From Chitinophaga agri (lineage in GTDB: Bacteria; Bacteroidota; Bacteroidia; Chitinophagales; Chitinophagaceae), in assembly GCF_010093065.1 (NCBI RefSeq), contig NZ_CP048113.1, positions 3,720,001 to 3,784,000 on the forward strand: 64,000 nt of DNA, given 5' to 3'. Every line of letters begins with the position of its first letter. Position 1 is the first letter of the stretch. Below the pieces are notes generated by a model. The model searched no databases. It had not been told where the DNA came from and was given only the letters and a program-made list of their open reading frames with translations. Shown here one piece after another: positions 28,061 through 35,802 of the stretch. The translations under genes were made by a program, and so were the position numbers.

Positions 28061-29398
28061 CTATGACCTTTGCCAAAAGGATATAAAATAAGAAAATTCA
28101 CTAAGGTCGTCTAACATAAATTGTATTCGTAGGTAGGTACGGGGGTATTTATCTTTCGCAAATCTAAGTAAGTTCGCAATTAATTTTTCTTGGGCTTTTC
28201 TATCAACATTAATTCTAGGTAATACCTTCATTAATAGAAGTTCGTCTAAACATCTATATACTGCCTCATTATCTTTTGGGTAATCCGCCAGTTGAGAATT
28301 ATATGCACAATAGGTTAAAGCGGCATCACGGACACGATAACCAAATCTAATTGATGATCCAGTGAGTATTTTGTCAATGCTTTGAAGTTCAGAGATTATT
28401 AAATCGCCTATTTTTGGGAAAAGTAAGTATGCATCCTTGCCGTTCAATATCTTCCCTAAAACCTGATCAATTTTGATCGGTACCTCGGGAAACTTGAAAT
28501 CAACATCATCGGACTTAATACCTCCATAAAAGTCTATTTCGGTGAGTTCTATTACCATCATTCGATCCAGGAGCTTCATACTAAACATCTCACCAGATAA
28601 GTCAATATTTGCAGTACCGATTACAGCTAAATTAGGAGGAAGCATGATTCCATTTTTTAAAAACCTATTCTGTAGCTCGATATCAATTTTAATTCCTAAT
28701 CTAACCCATATGTCAGGATCTCGCTCCGCATAATATTTCATTTTTTCAGGAGTAATGAAGGCATCTGACACTAGTTCGCCATTAATCCATTGGCGGCTTT
28801 CCAAAATAGATAAAAAATTGGCAAAGTACAGTTCAACCTTCGCTAAATTCATTTCATCAAGACACAATATAAATGGTGTGTCAAGATGCCGCCATGCTTT
28901 TACTAAAAAAATTAAAAAAGGAGTCCATTGATAGTGGCCACTTATCGTATTTAACCATCCTAAAATACCATCTGCATCGTGCCAATCTGGTTGGACTTGT
29001 ATCATCTGAAAATTCCCTGGTTGACCATCCTCCTGCAAATATTTCGGGCATGTTTGATAAGCAAAGGTTCTCGCAAAACGTGATTTCCCTGTTCCACACA
29101 TTCCAGCCATCAGCACAAAAGGTTTTGTCTTTATAGCCATCAATATCTGACGATATGGATGATTAAAGTCAATTATATTAGGAAATGTAGGCGAAAATGA
29201 CATTCCTGACTTTGCGCCTTTCTTCGATTTGCGCTTTTTTCTCTTTCCTACATCGTCAGCAGTATTCAGATTAGATTGAATATTGCTTTCATTGTCCGAA
29301 TTAATGTTAAAGTCTTCACCATCATCTTGTATTGCGCGATACCGATGTCTACGGTTTCTTATGAACGCTGTTGTATTTTGACCGGGAAAGTTTTTCAT
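28061..29398 (-). CDS. McrB-like AAA+ ATPase without McrC
   Basis: A 445-residue AAA+ protein of the McrB/dynein-related (AAA_5) group. A basic, low-complexity head (residues 50-64, KRKKRKSKKG) precedes the ATPase. Walker A is GMCGTGKS (residues 99-106), the block QVQPDWHDADGILGWLN matches the McrB signature region, Walker B is LCLDEMNLAKVELYF (D181/E182) and sensor 1 is VIGTANID. McrB normally works with the McrC nuclease and a DNA-recognition head; neither is present nearby. It may be an orphan restriction-like or regulatory ATPase carried by the element. Confidence 0.75.
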   Translation of the reverse strand: MKNFPGQNTTAFIRNRRHRYRAIQDDGEDFNINSDNESNIQSNLNTADDVGKRKKRKSKKGAKSGMSFSPTFPNIIDFNHPYRQILMAIKTKPFVLMAGMCGTGKSRFARTFAYQTCPKYLQEDGQPGNFQMIQVQPDWHDADGILGWLNTISGHYQWTPFLIFLVKAWRHLDTPFILCLDEMNLAKVELYFANFLSILESRQWINGELVSDAFITPEKMKYYAERDPDIWVRLGIKIDIELQNRFLKNGIMLPPNLAVIGTANIDLSGEMFSMKLLDRMMVIELTEIDFYGGIKSDDVDFKFPEVPIKIDQVLGKILNGKDAYLLFPKIGDLIISELQSIDKILTGSSIRFGYRVRDAALTYCAYNSQLADYPKDNEAVYRCLDELLLMKVLPRINVDRKAQEKLIANLLRFAKDKYPRTYLRIQFMLDDLSEFSYFISFWQRS

Positions 29399-29457
29399 TT
29401 TTATTAGATTTATTATACTACCGATATTTTTGGCCGATATTGCATTAATCGAAAGTT

Positions 29458-29745
29458 CTATTTCTTGTCTTGTTTTCTATATTTCTCACAATACTCCCAA
29501 AAGCCCCCGTAGACCTCGTCAGCAACAGAAATGATCTTTTCCTTTTCAGCATTACTTATATTGGGCGAGATTTTATCCCCCCCCGAGCTTACTACATTGC
29601 GCATCTTGCGATAAAAAGTCGGAATACTCCAGGAACATTCCTCACATACCCGCTCCCGAAAATAAATTGGTAAGTTGATCATTCTCGAATGCACGTCCTG
29701 TAATAAATTGATTGGTTGAGATACCGAAGGCATTTTGTTCTTCAT
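29458..29745 (-). CDS. small hypothetical protein
   Basis: A 95-residue product, possibly starting at the second Met (MPSVSQPINLLQ). The segment FRERVCEECSWSIPTFYRKMRN looks like a helix-turn-helix (SIPTFYRK), so DNA binding is conceivable. It sits between the histidine kinase and the McrB-like gene on the same strand, with gaps of about 50-60 bases, so the three may form one unit. Confidence 0.5.
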   Translation of the reverse strand: MKNKMPSVSQPINLLQDVHSRMINLPIYFRERVCEECSWSIPTFYRKMRNVVSSGGDKISPNISNAEKEKIISVADEVYGGFWEYCEKYRKQDKK

Positions 29746-29797
29746 TTTGGGATAATTTAGATAAGATGATAATAGCGTTTTTCTTTATTGAATATAT

Positions 29798-30778
29798 TTA
29801 ATGCGACAGATCAGCATATTTTTCACACGGAATACTTATGGTAAAACTGGTAATCCCCTTACTGCTAGTGATCTTTATATTTCCATTAAGGCTTTCAACA
29901 TATATTTGACATAGATAAAGTCCAATTCCGTCTCCAGCACCTCCCGGTTTGACCTTATAAAATAATCTTAATATGTCCTTAATTTCATCAGGGGGAATTG
30001 TATGACCTAAACTGATGACTGAGAATGTTATATATTCTGCGAACGTTGTAACCACTAACTGAATGTCTTTTCCTGTACTGTACCTATAAGCGTTGCTTAA
30101 AAGGTTTTGAATTATTTGCCTAAGCTTTATTTTGTCCGTAATTATTGTTCTATGCTGTAATTCATCCTGTTTTACAATGAGGTTTTTGTTCATAGTTTCG
30201 TTCATGAGATAATAAGGCACTGTACATTCATCTATGAACCCTCCTACTTCAAACTGTTGGTTATCGGTTCGAAGTGCAAAACCGTCTTCATTGAATTGTA
30301 CAGTTGTGATCATATTCGACATTATCTGGTTTATGTTAAAATGAATGGCTTTGAGAGAGGATAAATAGTATGCTATGTTTGAGGAATGCGAAGAGAACGA
30401 ATCCACTTTTTCAATGAGTGCTTCAACTGCAAGCGTAGCACCTCCTATTTGAGTTTTAACTTCATGAGCAAAAAGTCCGAGAAATCTCTCCATCGATATT
30501 TCCTCCATCGTTTTCCGATTGGTAAGTAGAAATGCAGCCTCAATTAGACGTCTATACTCAGTATCTACTAATTGATAGCATAGTTTATTGCTTTCGTATC
30601 CGGATCTGGAAATTGCTTCCAGAACACGATCTAGTCTATGAGTTTCTGTTCTTAGATCTGAACTGTCACAGAATGAATAAAATACTTGCATGGGGTTTAG
30701 TATTTCATCATCTGATAAACAGAAAGGAAACTTGACTTTTTGAGTTAACTTTTCTTTTGTGTTCTTCATAAACGACAA
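29798..30778 (-). CDS. soluble histidine kinase-like protein
   Basis: A 326-residue protein with no transmembrane segment. The phospho-acceptor motif is LFAHEVKTQ (His105), the N box is IIQNLLSNAYRYS and the G box is GDGIGLYLCQIYVESLNG, followed by FTISIPCE. This is a complete HisKA-HATPase core. No response regulator is encoded nearby, so it is an orphan kinase; the partner may be elsewhere in the chromosome. Its upstream leader region contains the structured RNA candidate at 30970-31061. Confidence 0.8.
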   Translation of the reverse strand: MSFMKNTKEKLTQKVKFPFCLSDDEILNPMQVFYSFCDSSDLRTETHRLDRVLEAISRSGYESNKLCYQLVDTEYRRLIEAAFLLTNRKTMEEISMERFLGLFAHEVKTQIGGATLAVEALIEKVDSFSSHSSNIAYYLSSLKAIHFNINQIMSNMITTVQFNEDGFALRTDNQQFEVGGFIDECTVPYYLMNETMNKNLIVKQDELQHRTIITDKIKLRQIIQNLLSNAYRYSTGKDIQLVVTTFAEYITFSVISLGHTIPPDEIKDILRLFYKVKPGGAGDGIGLYLCQIYVESLNGNIKITSSKGITSFTISIPCEKYADLSH

Positions 30779-30969
30779 TAATTAAGTTGGGCAATTGTGA
30801 TTTGGATAATGTGTGGGACTACAGTCGATTAATATTAAAGGAATTACGACTAGTACAATTTGTGTTTATTACGTCGGGGGGACGTATTTATTACATATCC
30901 GATTGGGGAGAACTATCTAAATTGGGCAACTTAAAGAAATGATTGGCATTCAACTAGTGGAAATTAAAT

Positions 30970-31066
30970 AGGGTTGAACCTACCCGCACTGCCTCTCTGG
31001 CTCTCACAAAGCCAACCACCTTGCGGTGGCTAAAGCACAATGCGTAAGTAGGCCCAACCCTTTTTA
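30970..31066 (+). ncRNA. candidate structured RNA with a closing helix and competing hairpins
   Basis: An outer helix is formed by AGGGTTG (30970-30976) with CAACCCT (31055-31061) and CCTAC (30979-30983) with GTAGG (31048-31052), separated by a 2x2 loop. Inside it, CGCA (30985-30988) pairs with TGCG (31041-31044), TGGCT (30998-31002) with AGCCA (31010-31014), and CCACC (31016-31020) with GGTGG (31025-31029). A second TGGCT at 31027-31031 competes for the same AGCCA. The outer helix ends in TTTTTATTT, as an intrinsic terminator would. Strand is chosen by the T tract. No known RNA family recognised. Confidence 0.5.
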
Positions 31067-31362
31067 TTTGGATCGGGCGCTTTAACTTACACTCGCGCTT
31101 TAAATTTGTGAGATTCGAGAGACGAGATTCGTTAAACGCTTACTTCATATCATATAAGTAGCGCAAAATAACAATTTCTGCCCAAAAGCGAACTTATTAT
31201 TTACAGCTATATACTAAATCAGTAATTATAGGCGCAAAGTAATAATAAAAATCCTCAAATAAGAGACAAAAATACTCGTAATGAGATATTTATTTTTGTT
31301 ATGTAGATAAATAATTGTTTGTCAACTACTTTATTGATTTTTACCAGAACAACAATATCGGG

Positions 31363-31767
31363 ATGGCAAAGAAAATTAAAGAAACTCCAGAGGATGCTCC
31401 CAAAAAGGGACGGGGTAGAAAAATTAAGACTGTCGAAGCCTTAATTGAAGATATTGCTGCAAAGCGCAAGTCTTTGAAGTCAATTTTTTTGTCTGGTGAT
31501 TTTATCTCTCTTAGAGAACTAGAATCTCTTTTTACGAAAGCAATGGCTAGTGAAATGGGAGTTAATCATACAAACTTTACAGCTAAGTTTAGAACCCCGG
31601 TCAACTTCAGTTTACACGAAATACATAGACTTGCCCATTATATAGGTATAGATCCACAGTTAATATCCAAACAGGCAGATATGGAGATTGCCAGTAATAA
31701 AGATCTTCAAGTGAAGTTGAAAAAATTTAAGAGTGTAAAGGATATGAAACAGTACAATTCAAAATAG
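31363..31767 (+). CDS. hypothetical protein with basic head
   Basis: A 134-residue product starting MAKKIKETPEDAPKKGRGRK. After the Lys/Arg-rich head comes a helical region with LRELESLFTKAMASEMGVNH and INFSLHEIHRLAHYIG-like text, resembling a small phage-style helix-turn-helix regulator. TATTTTTG at 31291-31298 could be its -7 box. A 48-base longer upstream start is possible but has no better context. Family not recognised. Confidence 0.55.
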   Translation: MAKKIKETPEDAPKKGRGRKIKTVEALIEDIAAKRKSLKSIFLSGDFISLRELESLFTKAMASEMGVNHTNFTAKFRTPVNFSLHEIHRLAHYIGIDPQLISKQADMEIASNKDLQVKLKKFKSVKDMKQYNSK

Positions 31768-31816
31768 GTTAAATAAAATGAAAAGATTGAGTAGGTGGTT
31801 AACGTATTTTTAGCGT

Positions 31817-32020
31817 CTATTCGGCTCCAAGGTTATAGGGGCCTAATTTATCCAAAATCATCTTTACCTGCAAAGTAGTAAAATAATGTCCTCTACGAGG
31901 CCCGATATCGGCAATAAATGGTTGCAGCCATGTGTTAAAAACCCTTCTACTCACGCCATAGGAATTTGCAAGCTCTTTTGTGTTCATAGCTTTGATTCTA
32001 AATGCTTCTTTCTCTTTCAT
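31817..32020 (-). CDS. small helix-turn-helix protein (DUF4248-like), copy 1
   Basis: A 67-residue protein. The helix-turn-helix is MNTKELANSYGVSRRVFNTW, followed by LQPFIADIGPRRGHYFTTLQ. It is clearly related to the 77-residue protein at 34781-35014, with which it shares WLQPF-A-IG-R-G-Y-TT-QV. Proteins of this type are common in Bacteroidota mobile elements and are probably DNA-binding. Confidence 0.7.
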   Translation of the reverse strand: MKEKEAFRIKAMNTKELANSYGVSRRVFNTWLQPFIADIGPRRGHYFTTLQVKMILDKLGPYNLGAE

Positions 32021-32127
32021 AATGTGTGGTGTTTAATTTAATGGGTATACTGGTATATCTATTGTAGGCTAAATAAGGTTATCGTTTATGTGTTCTTAAT
32101 GTTGTCCGCGGTTAACAATGGCTAGTT

Positions 32128-33609
32128 CTATTTTAGGAGATTGGTAATTTCAACTATCCCCCTCTCTAATTCCTGATTGGAAAGAGAAGCAAAACCAATA
32201 CGTAAGATGTTTGGGTTACCATCAGTAGATGCTATCAGCTCTTGTGGGGGAATCCAAATACTATTGTTTCTTATTCTCCTACGCAATGTGTTTATATCAT
32301 ATTGAGAATCAATTTTGATACAATATGCCAAACCAGCATAAGGAAGATTATAATTTGCATATTTGCCGAGATGTCTATCCAGCAAATATTTCATAATGTC
32401 CCTTTTATGTTGATAAATTTTAAGACTGCTGCGGGCATACTGACCAATTATGTCAGATTTGATCATATCAGTTACAGTTTGTTCTAAAATAGCATCCCCT
32501 CGTTGATATATTGTATTATATAACCCTCGTAGCGATTGTACAAACGTTCTCGGACCAGCAACAAATGCCATTAAATTAAGAGGAGCCATCATTCTACTAA
32601 CATTACTGATATATATGGTATTTCTCTCGATCCCGTCAGATGCCAGAGGTAAAGTCAGACCTGGATCGTAACAAAATTCATGGTTATGATCTGTTTCAAT
32701 TATTGCAAAGCCGTATTGTTCTGATAATGCCTGAAGATGTTTCTTCCGCTGTAATGAGAGGGTGGCAGTAGTAGGATACTGACAACCGGGAGTAATAAAG
32801 ACAGCTTTAATCTTCATCTCCTTGCATATTTCTTCGAGCTTTGTTGTGCATATACCATCATTATCAACTGGTATCGGAATCAATTTTGCACCGACTTGTC
32901 TGAACGTTTGCCAGCTAATAGAGCTGCCTGGATCTTCAACCACTATATTGTCTCCTGGCAATAGGATAGTTCTTGCAACCATGTACAAAGCCATCCTAGT
33001 ACTATGAATAATACATATATTTTCCCCTCTTAGATTTAAACTGCGCCGACTACGTAACATGTTGCATATCTCACGGGCTAACAAATAGTAACTATTACCT
33101 CCATCATATTCAGATTTCTTTTGTCTTGCACTTTGGAGGGACATGCGCTTATAAGCAGATATAAACTTGGCAGTCGGGGCTAATTGAGGATCAGGATAAC
33201 CATCGTCAACACGTATTTTCCAAAGTCCCGCCGGAATTTCGGAGCTAACTATCTGTTCTGCAAATTGATTATATGAAAAATTGCTATTCGGTGGCATTAA
33301 ATCAGTGGTGGCATCCGAGAGTGTAAACTGCCGTCTTTCAGAAAATAGCCCCTCCCCAACAAAAGTGCCTTTCCGTTTTTCGGAACGAAGAATGCCTTTA
33401 TCCGCAAGTTCCTCGTAGGCTTGCGCAATCGTATGTCGATTCACTTTTAATAAACTTGCTAGTTCTCTATAGCTTGGCAATAACATACCAGGCTCAAGAT
33501 GACCGCTTTTAATCTGACGGGTGATACCATTCACAATCTGGTCATGAATAATTTTATTTCTGTCAATTTCAAAAAATAGAATGGTATTCCACTTTCTCAA
33601 TACTGCCAT
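32128..33609 (-). CDS. MocR-type GntR regulator with degenerate aminotransferase domain
   Basis: A 493-residue protein. The N-terminal GntR winged helix (residues 20-85: GITRQIKSGHLEPGMLLPSY, then ELASLLKVNRHTIAQAYEEL) is fused to an aminotransferase-like domain. In functional MocR/PdxR proteins a Lys binds pyridoxal phosphate in an SK motif; here the equivalent is SNVSRMMAPL, with Arg339 in place of Lys. The usual EDDYDSEF is changed to ETDHNHEF. Covalent cofactor binding is therefore unlikely, and the protein may sense another ligand. Its regulated gene is not identified; a paired repeat lies upstream (33793-33832). Confidence 0.82.
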   Translation of the reverse strand: MAVLRKWNTILFFEIDRNKIIHDQIVNGITRQIKSGHLEPGMLLPSYRELASLLKVNRHTIAQAYEELADKGILRSEKRKGTFVGEGLFSERRQFTLSDATTDLMPPNSNFSYNQFAEQIVSSEIPAGLWKIRVDDGYPDPQLAPTAKFISAYKRMSLQSARQKKSEYDGGNSYYLLAREICNMLRSRRSLNLRGENICIIHSTRMALYMVARTILLPGDNIVVEDPGSSISWQTFRQVGAKLIPIPVDNDGICTTKLEEICKEMKIKAVFITPGCQYPTTATLSLQRKKHLQALSEQYGFAIIETDHNHEFCYDPGLTLPLASDGIERNTIYISNVSRMMAPLNLMAFVAGPRTFVQSLRGLYNTIYQRGDAILEQTVTDMIKSDIIGQYARSSLKIYQHKRDIMKYLLDRHLGKYANYNLPYAGLAYCIKIDSQYDINTLRRRIRNNSIWIPPQELIASTDGNPNILRIGFASLSNQELERGIVEITNLLK

Positions 33610-34240
33610 AGTAAATAGGAAATGGTCTTAACAAAAACAATATATATGCTATATCCTCTTCTTTTGGTTAGTTATATGAAGACCTGACAATAGCTATAAA
33701 TGGGTATAACAGTTACATCAATTTACGTTTTAGCTCTAATAGGTATACTTTCTTGAATGCTTATACGAAAATAGGTGCTATTAAGATACAACAATCTGGC
33801 CTAATATGGATAGTTGTAATCTGGCCTATTATATTTAGACGAAAACGTTATACTAATGTTAAATTCTATTCTGGGTGTAACGCCACACAATAAATAAAAC
33901 TGTTATGTTAACATTTTTAATGCAGTATTAAACCTTCTTGACTATTATAGAATAGATTTTAAATGGGAATCAAATGGTAGCCGATTATCAGTCAAATGCA
34001 TTTGAAAGAAGATCAGTATCCCAATGTTCTACAAAGCATGATATAGCAAATATCTATGTACCCTTATTCTCTCATAATCAAAATGCAGTAATTAAATTCG
34101 AACATTTTTATCCTTTTTTTCTCGAAATGTATAAAACCAAAACAAAATAGATTTAAAGAGGCTTTTTTTAGCTAATCAGGTTAAATCCGCGAAAGCACTA
34201 TCTGCCAACTATTCATCTTTGTTTCCATAAAAACGAAGAT
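33610..34240. other. 631-base A+T-rich intergenic stretch
   Basis: No coding sequence is supported. It contains the 25-base-spaced direct repeat listed separately and, at 34214-34221, CATCTTTG, one base off a -7 box, 20 bases before the next gene. Confidence 0.6.
33793..33832. repeat. direct repeat upstream of the MocR-like gene, possible operator
   Basis: AATCTGGCCTAATAT (33793-33807) and AATCTGGCCTATTAT (33818-33832) differ at one position and start 25 bases apart, roughly two to two and a half helix turns. MocR-type regulators often bind direct repeats, so an operator role is plausible. Confidence 0.45.
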
Positions 34241-34762
34241 ATGACCCGCATTATTCCAATCTCACAAATCGATTATTCAACATCACATTCCCTTTGCCAT
34301 GCAGCCTGGCAGTTTTCCCGTGCCGTTTTATGGCCAGAGCAATCTTTTAGTGAAGATGAACAAAGACGCTCGCTTTCGTTTATAAAAACGTACCTCAATT
34401 TTCCTGAGATAATTGAGGGATCATTTAACGAGTTTTGTGAGCGTATTTTGTTAGCCCACGAAGCAATATATCTTGAACGGTCCGTGTATCTGCCACAGCC
34501 TTCAGTATGGTTCCACCCCAATTACCAAGACGGATATATTACAACCAAAATGCAGCACCGGAAACTTTCACAAAGGCGTATAGATGTTCCTGGTTATCGT
34601 CAGGAGTATAATGTTCTTGTTACTGGTTTCTTCAGATATAGTAATCGAAATAAACCCTCATATATCAACAGCTGCCGAAGACATCTAATAAAGTTGAAGG
34701 CATTTGATCTACTGTCTCTTCTCTATCGGTCAGTTATTTATAGCAGTTTTCTCCAATCTTAA
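34241..34762 (+). CDS. hypothetical protein
   Basis: A 173-residue protein without a recognised family. It is rich in aromatic and basic residues (for example WFHPNYQDGYITTKMQHR) and has no membrane segment or signal peptide. It lies 18 bases ahead of the small HTH gene and is probably cotranscribed with it. Confidence 0.55.
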   Translation: MTRIIPISQIDYSTSHSLCHAAWQFSRAVLWPEQSFSEDEQRRSLSFIKTYLNFPEIIEGSFNEFCERILLAHEAIYLERSVYLPQPSVWFHPNYQDGYITTKMQHRKLSQRRIDVPGYRQEYNVLVTGFFRYSNRNKPSYINSCRRHLIKLKAFDLLSLLYRSVIYSSFLQS

Positions 34763-34780
34763 ATAAAATAAATAGCAAAC

Positions 34781-35014
34781 ATGAACACATCAAAATCCAC
34801 GATCGCAACAGGTCGTACATTCAAACTGCAAGCCTATACGATTATTGCAATGGCAAGGTTGTATGGAGTAAACAGACGTACGTTTAAGAGTTGGCTCCAA
34901 CCTTTCTTAGCTGAGATTGGAGAACGACATGGCTATTACTATACTACTCGTCAAGTAAGTGTGATTATCGAAAAAATTGGATTGCCGTCGGAAATACCGT
35001 TGAACGAAGATTGA
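34781..35014 (+). CDS. small helix-turn-helix protein (DUF4248-like), copy 2
   Basis: A 77-residue protein with the helix-turn-helix YTIIAMARLYGVNRRTFKSW and tail LQPFLAEIGERHGYYYTTRQ. It is a paralogue of the 67-residue protein at 31817-32020; the two flank the MocR-like gene in opposite orientation. It precedes the long gene train by 125 bases and may control it. Confidence 0.7.
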   Translation: MNTSKSTIATGRTFKLQAYTIIAMARLYGVNRRTFKSWLQPFLAEIGERHGYYYTTRQVSVIIEKIGLPSEIPLNED

Positions 35015-35138
35015 GCAAATTCGAACATAATTACGAGAGTTGATTAAAAGTGAGCATTTTCTTGTAAATGCTGGAAAGTAGGGCTTTAGAGGTATTGCAT
35101 CTTTGTGTTGTCAATAAATGACATTTTAAAACTCAAAC

Positions 35139-35324
35139 ATGAAAACAGAAACAAGCGGATATTTCAGCAATGTATTACTTACCGGTACTCTATTACTTGC
35201 AAATGTTGATGTTAGCGGCTTACTTGATTATGGATTAAAGGCAGTAATTGGCGGTGGTATTTGGCTAGGGTTCAAGATTCTGGCGGATCATTATGATCGC
35301 AAACGTAAATCATCTGGTCAATGA
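35139..35324 (+). CDS. small membrane protein, first gene of the train
   Basis: A 61-residue protein with one or two hydrophobic helices (NVLLTGTLLLANVDVSGLL and AVIGGGIWLGFKIL) and a charged tail DHYDRKRKSSG. Size and layout resemble a small holin or a virion membrane protein, but no family is recognised. GCATCTTTG at 35097-35105 is a near -7 box. Its stop overlaps the next start as ATGA. Confidence 0.65.
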   Translation: MKTETSGYFSNVLLTGTLLLANVDVSGLLDYGLKAVIGGGIWLGFKILADHYDRKRKSSGQ

Positions 35325-35800
35325 CTACGAGTAAGTTCTTAGCCGGAGCGTTTATAATTGGTGGCGCTGTGGCCGGTGGAAGCTATCTATACAATATGCG
35401 CCGGGCAAGTGTACAGCTTGAAATTATTCCTAAAGCATATGTACATAGCCTCTCCTGGACGGCGCTTACGTTGAGAATAGACGCTCTTCTCAAAAACCCC
35501 ACCCGTGCCAGTTTTAAAGTAAAGTTTCCATATATCAGAATCACATATGAGGGTTCTTTACTTGGCAGCAGTCAGGTAGTCGATAAGGATATACAGATTC
35601 CATCTTTTGGGCAAGTGGTGATTGATAGTATGATGGTAGAGTTACCTGTGATAAGTATTGCATCGGGTGCTTACAGCATCATAAAAGCGTTGTTTGATAA
35701 AAAGCCGGTAAAGTTGTCAGCTACAGTTATCACAACTATTGACTTGGGTTGGTCACGAATACCCTATAACAGCTCAACAGACATCACTTTAAAAAAATAG
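35321..35800 (+). CDS. membrane-anchored beta-rich protein
   Basis: A 159-residue protein. An N-terminal anchor (FLAGAFIIGGAVAGGSYLY) precedes a beta-rich domain with ALTLRIDALLKNPTRASFKV and GQVVIDSMMVELP, which looks like the LEA14/water-stress type fold (paired strands around 'NPT' and 'VP' segments). ATGA overlap with the upstream gene indicates translational coupling. Function unknown. Confidence 0.6.
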   Translation: MTTSKFLAGAFIIGGAVAGGSYLYNMRRASVQLEIIPKAYVHSLSWTALTLRIDALLKNPTRASFKVKFPYIRITYEGSLLGSSQVVDKDIQIPSFGQVVIDSMMVELPVISIASGAYSIIKALFDKKPVKLSATVITTIDLGWSRIPYNSSTDITLKK

Positions 35801-35802
35801 CC

